DNA of 8,503 bases from Komagataeibacter kakiaceti JCM 25156. Its GTDB lineage: Bacteria > Pseudomonadota > Alphaproteobacteria > Acetobacterales > Acetobacteraceae. Every line of letters begins with the position of its first letter. Within the stretch, counting starts at the first letter, position 1. The notes under the pieces were generated by a model, which was not told the origin of the DNA, did not search any database, and saw only the letters and a program-made list of their open reading frames with translations. This document shows, one piece after another, positions 1 to 6,112 of the stretch. The stretch lies in NCBI RefSeq assembly GCF_000613305.1, contig NZ_BAIO01000075.1:1-8503 (forward strand), written 5' to 3'. The position numbers and the translations under genes were made by a program.

Positions 1-2
1 GC

Positions 3-89
3 ACGCTGCTGGTCCGTGGCCCGGCCCTGCCGCCGCGTGAACTTTCGGCCGATGGCCTGCCACGCCACGTTGCGGAAGGCCCGGCATGA
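3..89 (+). CDS. C-terminal tail of an unidentified upstream gene (partial)
   Basis: The frame starting at base 3 is open from the window edge and stops at TGA 87-89. It encodes about 28 residues beginning TLLVRGPALPPRELSADG and ending EGPA. The TGA overlaps the ATG of the permease gene as ATGA, the same junction style used by the next two genes. That is why I take this as the true end of a coding gene rather than the alternative open frame starting at 16. The tail is Pro/Ala/Arg-rich, has no membrane segment and matches no family I can name. It does not look like the end of an LptF, which would finish with a transmembrane helix. The product is unknown, but it is probably part of the same coupled operon. 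Confidence 0.5.
   Translation, partial: TLLVRGPALPPRELSADGLPRHVAEGPA
74..79 (+). promoter_or_regulatory. Ribosome binding site of the LptF/LptG-type permease
   Basis: GGAAGG lies six bases before ATG 86-88, inside the end of the upstream gene. Together with the ATGA overlap it fixes the permease start at 86. Confidence 0.6.
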
Positions 90-1195
90 AGCACCGGCTC
101 CGCATGGCCTGCGGCACGGTCCTGATCGGGTACCTGTCGCGCGAACTTCTGGGCAAGGTGTTCACCACGACCATCATCGTGGTGGCGCTCATGGAAATCC
201 TGGCCCTGCTGGAGCAGGTCACGGAAATCATGCATCGCCATCTGGGGCTGTCGGGCGTGCTGTATTACGCGGTGATGCACCTGCCGCTTCTGTTTGGCAA
301 CGCCATGCCGATCGCCGTTCTGATCGGCTCGCTGCTGACGCTGCTGCAGCTCACCACATCCAATGAAATCTCGATCATGCGCGCGGCCGGCCTGTCCACG
401 CCGGGGCTGATCAAGCTGTTCCTGCCCACCATCCTCGCGCTGGGCGTCCTGAGCGGGATCGTGGATGACCAGATCACGCCCCGTAGCGAGCTTGCCCTGG
501 CGCAGTGGTGGAACCGCACCTCCCCCAACGCGGGGGATACATGGCGCAATTACTGGATCCGCTCGCGTGATGACCTGATCAACATCAACTATCTGGACAG
601 TGGCGGCGCGCACATGAAAAGCGTGACCGTCTACCACCGTGACCACCAGTCCCTGCTGCAGAAGGTCACGACCCTGACCGATATGCACTATGTGCATGGG
701 CACTGGTACGGCACGCCATCACGCGTGCTGAGCGTGATCAGCCCCACGCGCGTTGACCTGCTGGACGTGCCGCCGGGCCAGGTCGTGCGGCTGGACTGGC
801 CCGCGTCGCTCACCCCCGGCTACATCATGCAGCTTACGGTCAGCTTCACCCAGTCGATCAGCACCATGCTTGACGAGCAGCGGGGCGTGCTTGCCTCCAG
901 CCAGTCCCCGTCTTTTTTCCTGACGGAAATACTGGGACGCATCATGTTACCCGTGACATTTACGGTTATGCTGTTACTGGCGGTGCCAGTGGTCTATATC
1001 CCCCCCCGTGCCGGTGCGCGTAGCTGGCTTCCGATATGGTGTCTGGGCGCGGGTCTGCTATTTGTGGTGTTCCAGGGGCTGCTGCGCGCCCTGGGCAATG
1101 CGGGAACCTTGCCTTCTCTTATGGCGATATGCGTCGGGATTCTGATTTTCATCCTTGGCGTCATTACCGTGCTACTGAGGATCGAAGAGCGATGA
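86..1195 (+). CDS. LptF/LptG-family (YjgP/YjgQ) permease
   Basis: This 369-residue inner-membrane protein has the LptF/LptG layout. Hydrophobic segments lie near residues 25-45, 60-88 and 108-127, followed by a soluble periplasmic region (about 135-275, the beta-jellyroll in the family) and three more segments near 285-306, 313-335 and 343-364. The family signature after TM2, EISIMRAAGLS (residues 94-104), is intact. In LptB2FG these proteins extract lipopolysaccharide from the inner membrane and hand it to the periplasmic bridge. Here no second permease is adjacent (the preceding reading frame is not LptF-like), and the downstream neighbours are a lipid hydroxylase and a nucleotidyltransferase. 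It may therefore be a paralogue serving another lipid rather than the housekeeping LptG. The family call is firm; the substrate is inference, so no symbol is given. Its stop overlaps the next start as ATGA. Confidence 0.88.
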   Translation: MKHRLRMACGTVLIGYLSRELLGKVFTTTIIVVALMEILALLEQVTEIMHRHLGLSGVLYYAVMHLPLLFGNAMPIAVLIGSLLTLLQLTTSNEISIMRAAGLSTPGLIKLFLPTILALGVLSGIVDDQITPRSELALAQWWNRTSPNAGDTWRNYWIRSRDDLININYLDSGGAHMKSVTVYHRDHQSLLQKVTTLTDMHYVHGHWYGTPSRVLSVISPTRVDLLDVPPGQVVRLDWPASLTPGYIMQLTVSFTQSISTMLDEQRGVLASSQSPSFFLTEILGRIMLPVTFTVMLLLAVPVVYIPPRAGARSWLPIWCLGAGLLFVVFQGLLRALGNAGTLPSLMAICVGILIFILGVITVLLRIEER

Positions 1196-1974
1196 TTACG
1201 AACACCCTGAAGAACAGTTCCATCCGTACGGGCCGAAGCTTCGACCTGGGCAAGATGAACCTTCGTCAGCTCTGGATTGCCTACCTGACCTACCCCACCA
1301 TCATGCTGTATTTCGCCCTCGCCATCATCAGCTACGCGATCATGGTGTACGCCCACACTTCCCTGCTTCCGATCGCGATCAGCATCGTGTCGGTCATGCT
1401 CGTCTATCCGCTGGTGTGGTACGGAATCCATCGCTTCATCCTGCATGGCCGGTTTCTCTACCGCATGAAATGGAGCGCATCGCTGTGGAAGCGCATCCAC
1501 TTCGACCACCATCAGGATCCCCACCTGCTGGACGTGCTGTTCGGCTCGCCCGCCAACACCATTCCCACCATCGCCATCGTGACCGTGCCCATCGGCTATG
1601 CCATCGGCAACCTGGCCGGGGCCGCCGCCGCCTTTGGCGCGGGGCTGACCATTACCTGCATCTATGAATTCTTCCACTGCATCCAGCACCTGAACTACAA
1701 GCCGCGCATGAGCTGGATCCAGCGCATGAAGCAGCGCCATGTCCTGCACCATTTCCATAACGAGAACGGCAATTACGGCATCACCAGCTTCGTGGCCGAC
1801 CGGCTGTTCGGCAGCTATTATGTCGATGCCCGCAGCTTCCCGCGCAGCCCGAGCGTCTTCAACCTCGGCTACGACGTGAAGGAAGCGCAGCAGTACCCCT
1901 GGGTCATGGAAGAAACCGGCGCGCCGCCCCGTGACCGGCCCGATGGGGCGAATATCACCCGCAACGCGGCGTGA
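1192..1974 (+). CDS. Sterol desaturase / fatty acid hydroxylase family protein (FA2H/Scs7-like)
   Basis: This 260-residue membrane protein is a predicted non-haem di-iron oxygenase. The histidine clusters are all present: HRFILH (H80, H85), HFDHH (H103, H106, H107), EFFHCIQH (H162, H166) and RHVLHHFH (H183, H186, H187, H189). Hydrophobic spans lie at about 30-53, 57-78 and 122-158. The segment after the last cluster, NYGITSFVADRLFG, resembles the end of eukaryotic sphingolipid 2-hydroxylases (FA2H, Scs7) more than that of sterol C4/C5 enzymes. The likely reaction is O2-dependent hydroxylation of an acyl or sphingoid chain; the exact substrate is inferred. The start ATG 1192 overlaps the permease stop (ATGA). 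A longer in-frame reading back to 1036 lies inside the permease gene and is not used. The stop overlaps a GTG that begins the next gene (GTGA), so translation is probably coupled on both sides. Confidence 0.87.
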   Translation: MITNTLKNSSIRTGRSFDLGKMNLRQLWIAYLTYPTIMLYFALAIISYAIMVYAHTSLLPIAISIVSVMLVYPLVWYGIHRFILHGRFLYRMKWSASLWKRIHFDHHQDPHLLDVLFGSPANTIPTIAIVTVPIGYAIGNLAGAAAAFGAGLTITCIYEFFHCIQHLNYKPRMSWIQRMKQRHVLHHFHNENGNYGITSFVADRLFGSYYVDARSFPRSPSVFNLGYDVKEAQQYPWVMEETGAPPRDRPDGANITRNAA

Positions 1975-2749
1975 ACGGGGCAATGGGGCTGAACGTACTC
2001 ATACTGGCGGGCAGCCGGCCCGGTCGCGCCGACCCGATGGCCCAGGCGGCGGGAATTTCACACAAGGCCATCCTGCCTGTCTGCGGCGTTCCCATGATCA
2101 GCCGTGTCGTCAAGGCGCTGCAGGCGGTGGAGACAGTCGGCCAGATCGCCATCTGCATTGAAAAGCCCGAAGTGCTTGCCGGGCTCGTGCCGGATACCGT
2201 CACTTTCATTCCGCCCGCCGCGGGCCCCAGCGCCAGTGTGCTGAAGGCGCTGGATACGCTGGGCACACCGCTGCTGGTCACGACCGCCGACCATGCCCTG
2301 CTTGAACCGGAATGGATCCGTACCTTCGTTCAGGCGGCGCGGGACAGCGGGTGCGACGTGGCGGCGGGCATCGCGATGGAGCCGGATATCCAGCGCGACG
2401 TGCCGGGCACCCGCCGCACCATGATACGGCTGGCGGATGGCTCCTTTTCAGGCTGCAACATGTTCCTGTTCCGCACGCCTGCCGCACAGGGCGTGATCCG
2501 GCTGTGGCAGAAGCTGGAGGCCGAGCGCAAGCACCCCCTTAAAATGGCCCGTATCCTTGGCCTGGCGTTCTGCTGCGTTTCGTGCTGCACCGCCTGACAC
2601 GCGCGGATGTCTGCCGCCGCATTGGCCGTCTGTCCGGCGCACGGGTGGCCCTGATTCCGCTCCCCTTCGGTCGCGCCGCCGTGGATGTGGACAAGCCGGC
2701 CGATCTGGAACTTGTCACGCGCCTTCTGTCCACCGCACCGGCAGGCTGA
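1971..2749 (+). CDS. Nucleotidyltransferase family protein (GT-A/MobA-like), frameshifted
   Basis: The N-terminal half reads VLILAGSRPG followed by KAILPVCGVPMI, the nucleotide-binding loop and lysine of NTP-transferase (GT-A) proteins such as MobA, IspD and CobY. TTADHALL near residue 105 supplies the probable metal-binding aspartate. The frame breaks near 2566: residues continue sensibly only in the frame starting GTT 2567 (VLLRFVLHRLTRADVCRRIG ... AVDVDKPADLELV), ending at TGA 2747-2749. Adding one base gives 259 residues, a normal length. The VDVDKPADL motif is the usual C-terminal signature, so both halves belong to one gene. The start is GTG 1971, overlapping the hydroxylase stop, or ATG 1983 four codons later; neither has a strong ribosome site. 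The enzyme would transfer a nucleotidyl group to a phosphorylated substrate; which one is unknown. As read, the product would end at TGA 2595-2597 with an aberrant Cys-rich tail. Confidence 0.78.
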
Positions 2750-2778
2750 CAGACTCCATCCCGGCTTCCTTCCCCCTG

Positions 2779-3277
2779 ATGCCCCGCCCTTCAGCACCGC
2801 AGGTCCAGGCCGCCATCCGCACCGGCGCAAGCCAGATGTGCAGGCTGCATGGATGGGCCGTGCTGCATGAGTTCACCCTGCCCGACCGCAGGCGGGCGGA
2901 CATCATGGCCCTGACGGCGGAGGGGCATCTCATCTGCATCGAGATCAAATCCGGCCTGCCGGATTTCCGTGCAGATCATAAATGGCGGGACTACCTGCCT
3001 GGTGCGACCAGATGTATTTCGCGGTCAGCCAGGATTTCCCCCCCGATGTCCTGCCCGAAAGCACCGGCTGATCGTCGCGGCGACAGGCCATGGCGTGGAT
3101 GGCATGACCACATGCTTGGACTGTGCCATTATCCGCCACCCGCCCCGCACGCCCCTTGCCCCGGCCCGCAGGCGGCGGCTGACGCTCCAGTTCGCGATGC
3201 AGGCCGCCACGCGCCTGAACCGGTTCGAGATGCCGCAGGTGGAACACGCGGTGAAAACGGCGCTGCGCGTGGAATAG
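2779..3277 (+). CDS. mmcB: MmcB-family DNA repair protein (PD-(D/E)XK fold), two frameshifts
   Basis: Three consecutive frames together give an approximately 166-residue MmcB-like protein. Part one (ATG 2779 to about 2999) carries RRADIMALTAEGHLICIEIK, the D...ExK core of the PD-(D/E)XK nuclease fold, then DFRADHKWRDYL. Part two (3000 to about 3067) reads WCDQMYFAVSQDFPPDVLPE. Part three (3068-3277) reads LIVAATGHG ... LTLQFAMQAATRLN. Each junction needs one added base. MmcB (DUF1052) is an alphaproteobacterial family whose Caulobacter member is implicated in DNA repair of crosslink damage; the fold suggests nuclease-type DNA binding. The gene starts 29 bases after the nucleotidyltransferase stop, without a clear ribosome site. 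As read, the first frame runs on out of frame into the phosphatase gene, giving a false 510-residue fusion starting at 2557. Two errors in one small gene argue for poor local sequence quality, though real decay is not excluded. Confidence 0.8.
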
Positions 3278-3287
3278 ATTTTAAGAC

Positions 3288-3295
3288 AGGAAAGG
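3288..3295 (+). promoter_or_regulatory. Ribosome binding site of the phosphatase gene
   Basis: AGGAAAGG lies eight bases before ATG 3304. This site decides the start: the open frame runs far upstream through mmcB, but only this ATG has a good ribosome site and begins at the family's conserved length. Confidence 0.65.
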
Positions 3296-3303
3296 TTAAC
3301 GAG

Positions 3304-4089
3304 ATGACACAGGCCATTCTGAGCCGTTTTGAAGCCGCACGCTCGGTCGTGCGCGACGCCGCCGCCATGGCCATGAAAATGCGCCCTGCCCCCGGAGGCC
3401 CCAAGGGCACCCAGAAAAGCGCGCAGGACTGGCTGACCGAAACCGATGGCGCGGTCGAGTCCTTCATTTCGGAGCGAATCGGCACCCTGTTCCCCGAAGA
3501 TGGCTTTCAGGGCGAGGAAGAAGGCCGCACCCGCACGGGCGCCCTGCGCTGGGTCGTGGACCCGATTGACGGCACATCCAATTACGCACGCGGTCGCAAC
3601 CGCTGGTGCATCTCGCTTGGCCTGATGGAGGGTGACACCCCCGTTGCGGGCATTATCGAAGCCCCGGCCCTGGGCGAGACCTATACGGCGGTGCGCGGGC
3701 ACGGGGCCTTCCTCAACGGCCAGCGCATCCATGCCTCCCCGGTCACGGATACCGCCTCCTCCCTGATTGAAATGGGCTGGAGCAACCGCGTGCCGCCCGG
3801 CGTGTTCCAGGAAAAGATCGACGCCATCCTGAACCTTGGCGCCATGCCACGTTCCGGCGGGTCCGGCGCCATCGCGCTGGCCGAAGTCGCGTGCGGGCGG
3901 CAGGATGGCTATCTGGAAATCCGCATCAACCTGTGGGATGTGGCCGCCGCCCTCGTCCTGCTTGAGGAAGCCGGTGCGCGTGTTTCCCCCTTCCTGCGCG
4001 ACGGGGGCCTGACGGACGGGATCAGCATTCTCGCCGCCGCCCCCGGCATTGCCGATGCGCTGTCGGATGCGGTGGGGGTATCCTTTTAA
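3304..4089 (+). CDS. Inositol monophosphatase family protein
   Basis: This intact 261-residue protein has all the signatures of the Mg-dependent IMPase superfamily. The metal-ligand glutamates sit in GEEEG (residues 70-74), the catalytic motif is WVVDPIDGTSNYARG (D86, D89, T91), and the C-terminal metal-ligand motif is NLWDVAAALVLLEEAG (D212). The family hydrolyses small phosphomonoesters such as inositol-1-phosphate, histidinol phosphate or PAP, and the sequence alone does not say which. In alphaproteobacteria close homologues are often annotated as IMPase or as HisN-type histidinol-phosphatase. It lies 26 bases after mmcB on the same strand and is followed by a 123-base gap with a hairpin. 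Nothing nearby belongs to histidine synthesis. The enzyme is presumably cytoplasmic, since no signal peptide is visible. The family is certain; the substrate is not assigned. Confidence 0.88.
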   Translation: MTQAILSRFEAARSVVRDAAAMAMKMRPAPGGPKGTQKSAQDWLTETDGAVESFISERIGTLFPEDGFQGEEEGRTRTGALRWVVDPIDGTSNYARGRNRWCISLGLMEGDTPVAGIIEAPALGETYTAVRGHGAFLNGQRIHASPVTDTASSLIEMGWSNRVPPGVFQEKIDAILNLGAMPRSGGSGAIALAEVACGRQDGYLEIRINLWDVAAALVLLEEAGARVSPFLRDGGLTDGISILAAAPGIADALSDAVGVSF

Positions 4090-4146
4090 TTATCGGGGCG
4101 GCAGGGCGCTGAACGGGCTTGCCTAACCGGCCATGATTCAGCCATG

Positions 4147-4178
4147 AAAACGGACCACTCCAACGCACGGACCGTTTT
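4147..4178 (+). terminator. Possible intrinsic terminator after the phosphatase gene
   Basis: AAAACGGACC (4147-4156) can pair with GGACCGTTTT (4169-4178): nine of ten pairs with one A-A mismatch and a 12-base loop. The 3' arm ends in TTTT and the 5' arm begins AAAA, so it could stop transcription in either direction. It lies 57 bases past the phosphatase stop and ahead of the SYLF ribosome site. The T run is short and followed by GG, so efficiency is doubtful. Confidence 0.35.
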
Positions 4179-4204
4179 GGTGGATCTGCCGCTACGAATC
4201 GGAA

Positions 4205-4212
4205 AAGGGAGG
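4205..4212 (+). promoter_or_regulatory. Ribosome binding site of the SYLF gene
   Basis: AAGGGAGG is a near-perfect anti-16S match. It abuts ATG 4213 with no spacer but stands six bases before TTG 4219, which is in the same frame. It therefore rules out ATG 4144 as the start and favours 4213 or 4219. Confidence 0.5.
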
Positions 4213-5042
4213 ATGGGTTTGCACAAGTTTCATCTCATCAGGACATCACTCGTCGCCATGGCCCTGATGATGCCGCTGCATGCCGCCCTGGCGGCGAGCA
4301 TGGAGGAAGAACAGAACCTGGTTGACCGCGCGACCCTGACCGTGCGGGACATGTTCTCCTCCGCGACGGCGGATAGCCGGATCACCCGTTATCTGGCCGA
4401 TGCCCGTGGGGCGATTGTCTGCCCCTCGGTGTTTCGCATGTCCATGGCCTTTGGCGGTGGTGGCGGCGGTTGTGTGTTCCTGACCCGTGACGCCCATGGT
4501 TCTTGGTCCGATCCGGCGTTCTACCGCATGAGTTCTGCCAATTTCGGCCTCCAGTTTGGCATGCAGGATGTAGAGGTCATGCTGTTCGTCATGACTGATC
4601 AGGCGTGCAGTCACTTCTGGACAGCCAGTTCAAGCTCAGCGCCGATGTCGGCACGTCCTTCGCCTCCTCCGGGTCCGGGCTGGAGCGGGGCACGGCGGGT
4701 GAGCATAATACCAGCATTCTGGGCGTGCAGAAATCCAAGGGGCTGTTCGCGGGGGCGGCACTTGGCGGCTCCAAGATGCGGGTGAACAGCGCCGCCAACC
4801 GGGCCTATTACAACCAGATTGTCGGCCCGGAGGATATTGTCATCTCCATGCGGGTCAATAATTCAGGCGCGGACCCGCTGCGTGCCGCCCTGTCGGAAGT
4901 GCTGGCCACGGCCCAGAGCCGACCGGGCAAAAATGGCCAGACAGGCACCACGGGCACGACGCTTCCCGCCCCACAGGCACAGCAGGCCGTGACTCCCGCC
5001 CCCACCGGCACGGTCACGAGCCAGAGCCTGCCGCCCCAGTAG
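4213..5042 (+). CDS. Secreted SYLF-domain (Ysc84-like) lipid-binding protein, frameshifted
   Basis: The first part has a Sec signal peptide (KFHLIRTSLVAMALMMPLHAA, cleavage probably after ALA) and the start of a SYLF domain: RGAIVCPSVFRMSMAFGGGGGGCVFLTRD and ANFGLQFGMQDVEVMLFVMTDQ. The reading frame breaks near 4603. The rest of the domain (VQSLLDSQFKLSADVGTSFA ... SILGVQKSKGLFAGAALGGS) continues in the frame of GTG 4605 and ends at TAG 5040-5042. One added base gives about 276 residues. SYLF domains bind phosphoinositides in eukaryotes; bacterial secreted members are envelope proteins of unclear function. The C-terminal approximately 40 residues are rich in Gly, Thr, Pro and Gln and look disordered. 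An upstream in-frame ATG at 4144 lacks a ribosome site and lies within a hairpin, so it is not used; TTG 4219 is the rival start. The unbroken version would presumably be periplasmic. Confidence 0.8.
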
Positions 5043-5080
5043 TCCACCTGACGGACGGGTCGCTATTATCTGGGTGCGGC
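5030..5080. terminator. Possible shared terminator between convergent genes
   Basis: GCCGCCCCAG (5030-5039) and CTGGGTGCGGC (5070-5080) are inverted copies with a single bulged base. They bracket the two stop codons of the convergent SYLF and mltG genes, with a smaller GTCC/GGAC dyad in the loop. There is no T tract on either strand, so a factor-independent stop is uncertain; it could be a simple mRNA 3' end stabiliser or chance in GC-rich DNA. Confidence 0.28.
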
Positions 5081-6064
5081 TTCCTGCGCGCGCTTCGCGG
5101 CCCTGAATACCGAAACATGGCGGTTATGATCATCCAGCGAGGATGCGAAATCATGGCCGCCATGACCATTCGCCACGAAATAAAGCTGATCGCCCTGCGC
5201 CGGGTGCGCCGCGGCATAAAGTGCCGCCATGCCCGGTGAACAGATCGGCCCCGGCGGCAGGGCCGGGATAAGATAGGTATTATAGGGCGTGGGCTGTGAA
5301 AGATCGGTATGCGACAGGGCATGGCCGAGCGGCCCGTCCCCTTTGTTCAATCCGTACACCACGGTCGGGTCCGACTGAAGCCGCATTCCGTGATGCAGAC
5401 GGTTGAGGAACACGCGCGCGACCAGCGGCCGCTCATCCGCCTGCGCGGTTTCCCGTTCGATCATCGAGGCCAGAACCAGCAGGTCATGCCGGTCCACGAT
5501 GGCGGGATCAACCTCACGCCCCTGCCATACCTGATCAAGGGCGCGATCCATGCCATGCTGCATGCGCAGCAGCATCTGGGCGCGCGGCATGCCCCATTCA
5601 TAATCATAGGTCAGGGGCATGACCGATCCCTCCGCCGGGAAGGAAAAGCTGCCATCCATATAGGGCGCGCGTTCCAGAAGAGTCGCGATCTGGATGGCGG
5701 ACAGCCCCTCCGGCACGGTCAGCCGATGCACGACCGGCCTGCCATGGCGCAGCACCAGCAGCACCTGACGGATGGAAGCATGGGGGGGAAAGACCAGTTC
5801 GGCCGCATGGAACGACCCGTCAACACGGGTCAGGGCCGTAGCCACCATGAAGACTTTTTGCGTCAGCGGGCTATCATCAAGCACTCCGGCCTGTTGCAGG
5901 GTGGCGAATACCTGCGCCACGCCGCCATGCGGAATGACAACCGTACGCTGTTCGGGCAGGAGACCGGGGGCGTCATAATGCCGCACCCCTACGAAAGCGA
6001 TGCCCAGACCTGACAGGACCAGCAGCAGGAATACCAGCCCCAGGGCCGTCAGAACCCTGCGCAC
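5066..6064 (-). CDS. mltG: Endolytic murein transglycosylase MltG
   Basis: This intact 332-residue YceG/MltG-family protein has one N-terminal membrane anchor (residues 5-27), a LysM-like periplasmic region, then the catalytic domain. The family motifs are complete: LASMIERETAQADERPLVA (199-217, with the catalytic glutamate, probably E203), FLNRLHHGMRLQSDPTVVYG (219-238) and SQPTPYNTYLIPALPPGPICSPG. MltG cuts nascent glycan strands in the periplasm beside the inner membrane and is thought to terminate glycan elongation. It starts with GTG at 6064, chosen because AAGGAG (6070-6075) sits five bases ahead. It follows fabF by 48 bases, so it is probably the last gene of the fab operon; fabF and mltG (yceG) are also near neighbours in E. 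coli, with pabC between them. pabC is absent here. The end is convergent with the SYLF gene, 23 bases away. Confidence 0.93.
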   Translation of the reverse strand: MRRVLTALGLVFLLLVLSGLGIAFVGVRHYDAPGLLPEQRTVVIPHGGVAQVFATLQQAGVLDDSPLTQKVFMVATALTRVDGSFHAAELVFPPHASIRQVLLVLRHGRPVVHRLTVPEGLSAIQIATLLERAPYMDGSFSFPAEGSVMPLTYDYEWGMPRAQMLLRMQHGMDRALDQVWQGREVDPAIVDRHDLLVLASMIERETAQADERPLVARVFLNRLHHGMRLQSDPTVVYGLNKGDGPLGHALSHTDLSQPTPYNTYLIPALPPGPICSPGMAALYAAAHPAQGDQLYFVANGHGGHDFASSLDDHNRHVSVFRAAKRAQEAAPR

Positions 6065-6069
6065 CCCGT

Positions 6070-6075
6070 CTCCTT
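6070..6075 (-). promoter_or_regulatory. Ribosome binding site of mltG
   Basis: Read on the minus strand this is AAGGAG, five bases before GTG 6064-6062. It supports the GTG start and shows that mltG has its own strong ribosome entry rather than relying on fabF. Confidence 0.7.
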
Positions 6076-6089
6076 ACGTATTTCCAGAA

Positions 6090-6109
6090 GTGGTGCCCGC
6101 GGGCACCAC
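6090..6109. repeat. Perfect 20-base palindrome between fabF and mltG
   Basis: GTGGTGCCCG followed by its exact reverse complement CGGGCACCAC, with no spacer, lies four bases past the fabF stop and 14 bases ahead of the mltG ribosome site. In RNA it would form an eight-base-pair stem with a CGCG loop. No T tract follows, so it is not a classical terminator. It could slow decay of upstream RNA, attenuate reading into mltG, or bind a dimeric protein. Confidence 0.6.
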
Positions 6110-6112
6110 CAT

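Noticed and set aside
16..366. A 116-residue plus-strand open frame at the left edge
   Set aside because: It overlaps the permease in another frame, and its Arg/His/Pro-rich sequence is not protein-like. The frame ending at 89 fits the operon junction better.
994..1983. A 329-residue minus-strand open frame opposite the hydroxylase
   Set aside because: It is His/Asp/Gly/Val-rich shadow translation of a clearly conserved gene, with no family signature.
2567..2581. GTTC-N7-TTTC, one mismatch from the alphaproteobacterial LexA box GTTC-N7-GTTC, upstream of mmcB
   Set aside because: It is about 200 bases before the mmcB start, inside the nucleotidyltransferase coding sequence, imperfect and adjacent to a frameshift. 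That is too far and too weak to call SOS control.
2557..4089. A 510-residue open frame that seems to fuse MmcB to the phosphatase
   Set aside because: Only the MmcB N-terminus and the phosphatase are in frame by family standards. The residues between (about 3000-3300) are out of frame and the real MmcB C-terminus lies in another frame. The fusion is a product of two one-base losses.
5309..6013. A 234-residue plus-strand open frame opposite mltG
   Set aside because: Antisense shadow in GC-rich DNA; mltG has complete catalytic motifs on the other strand.
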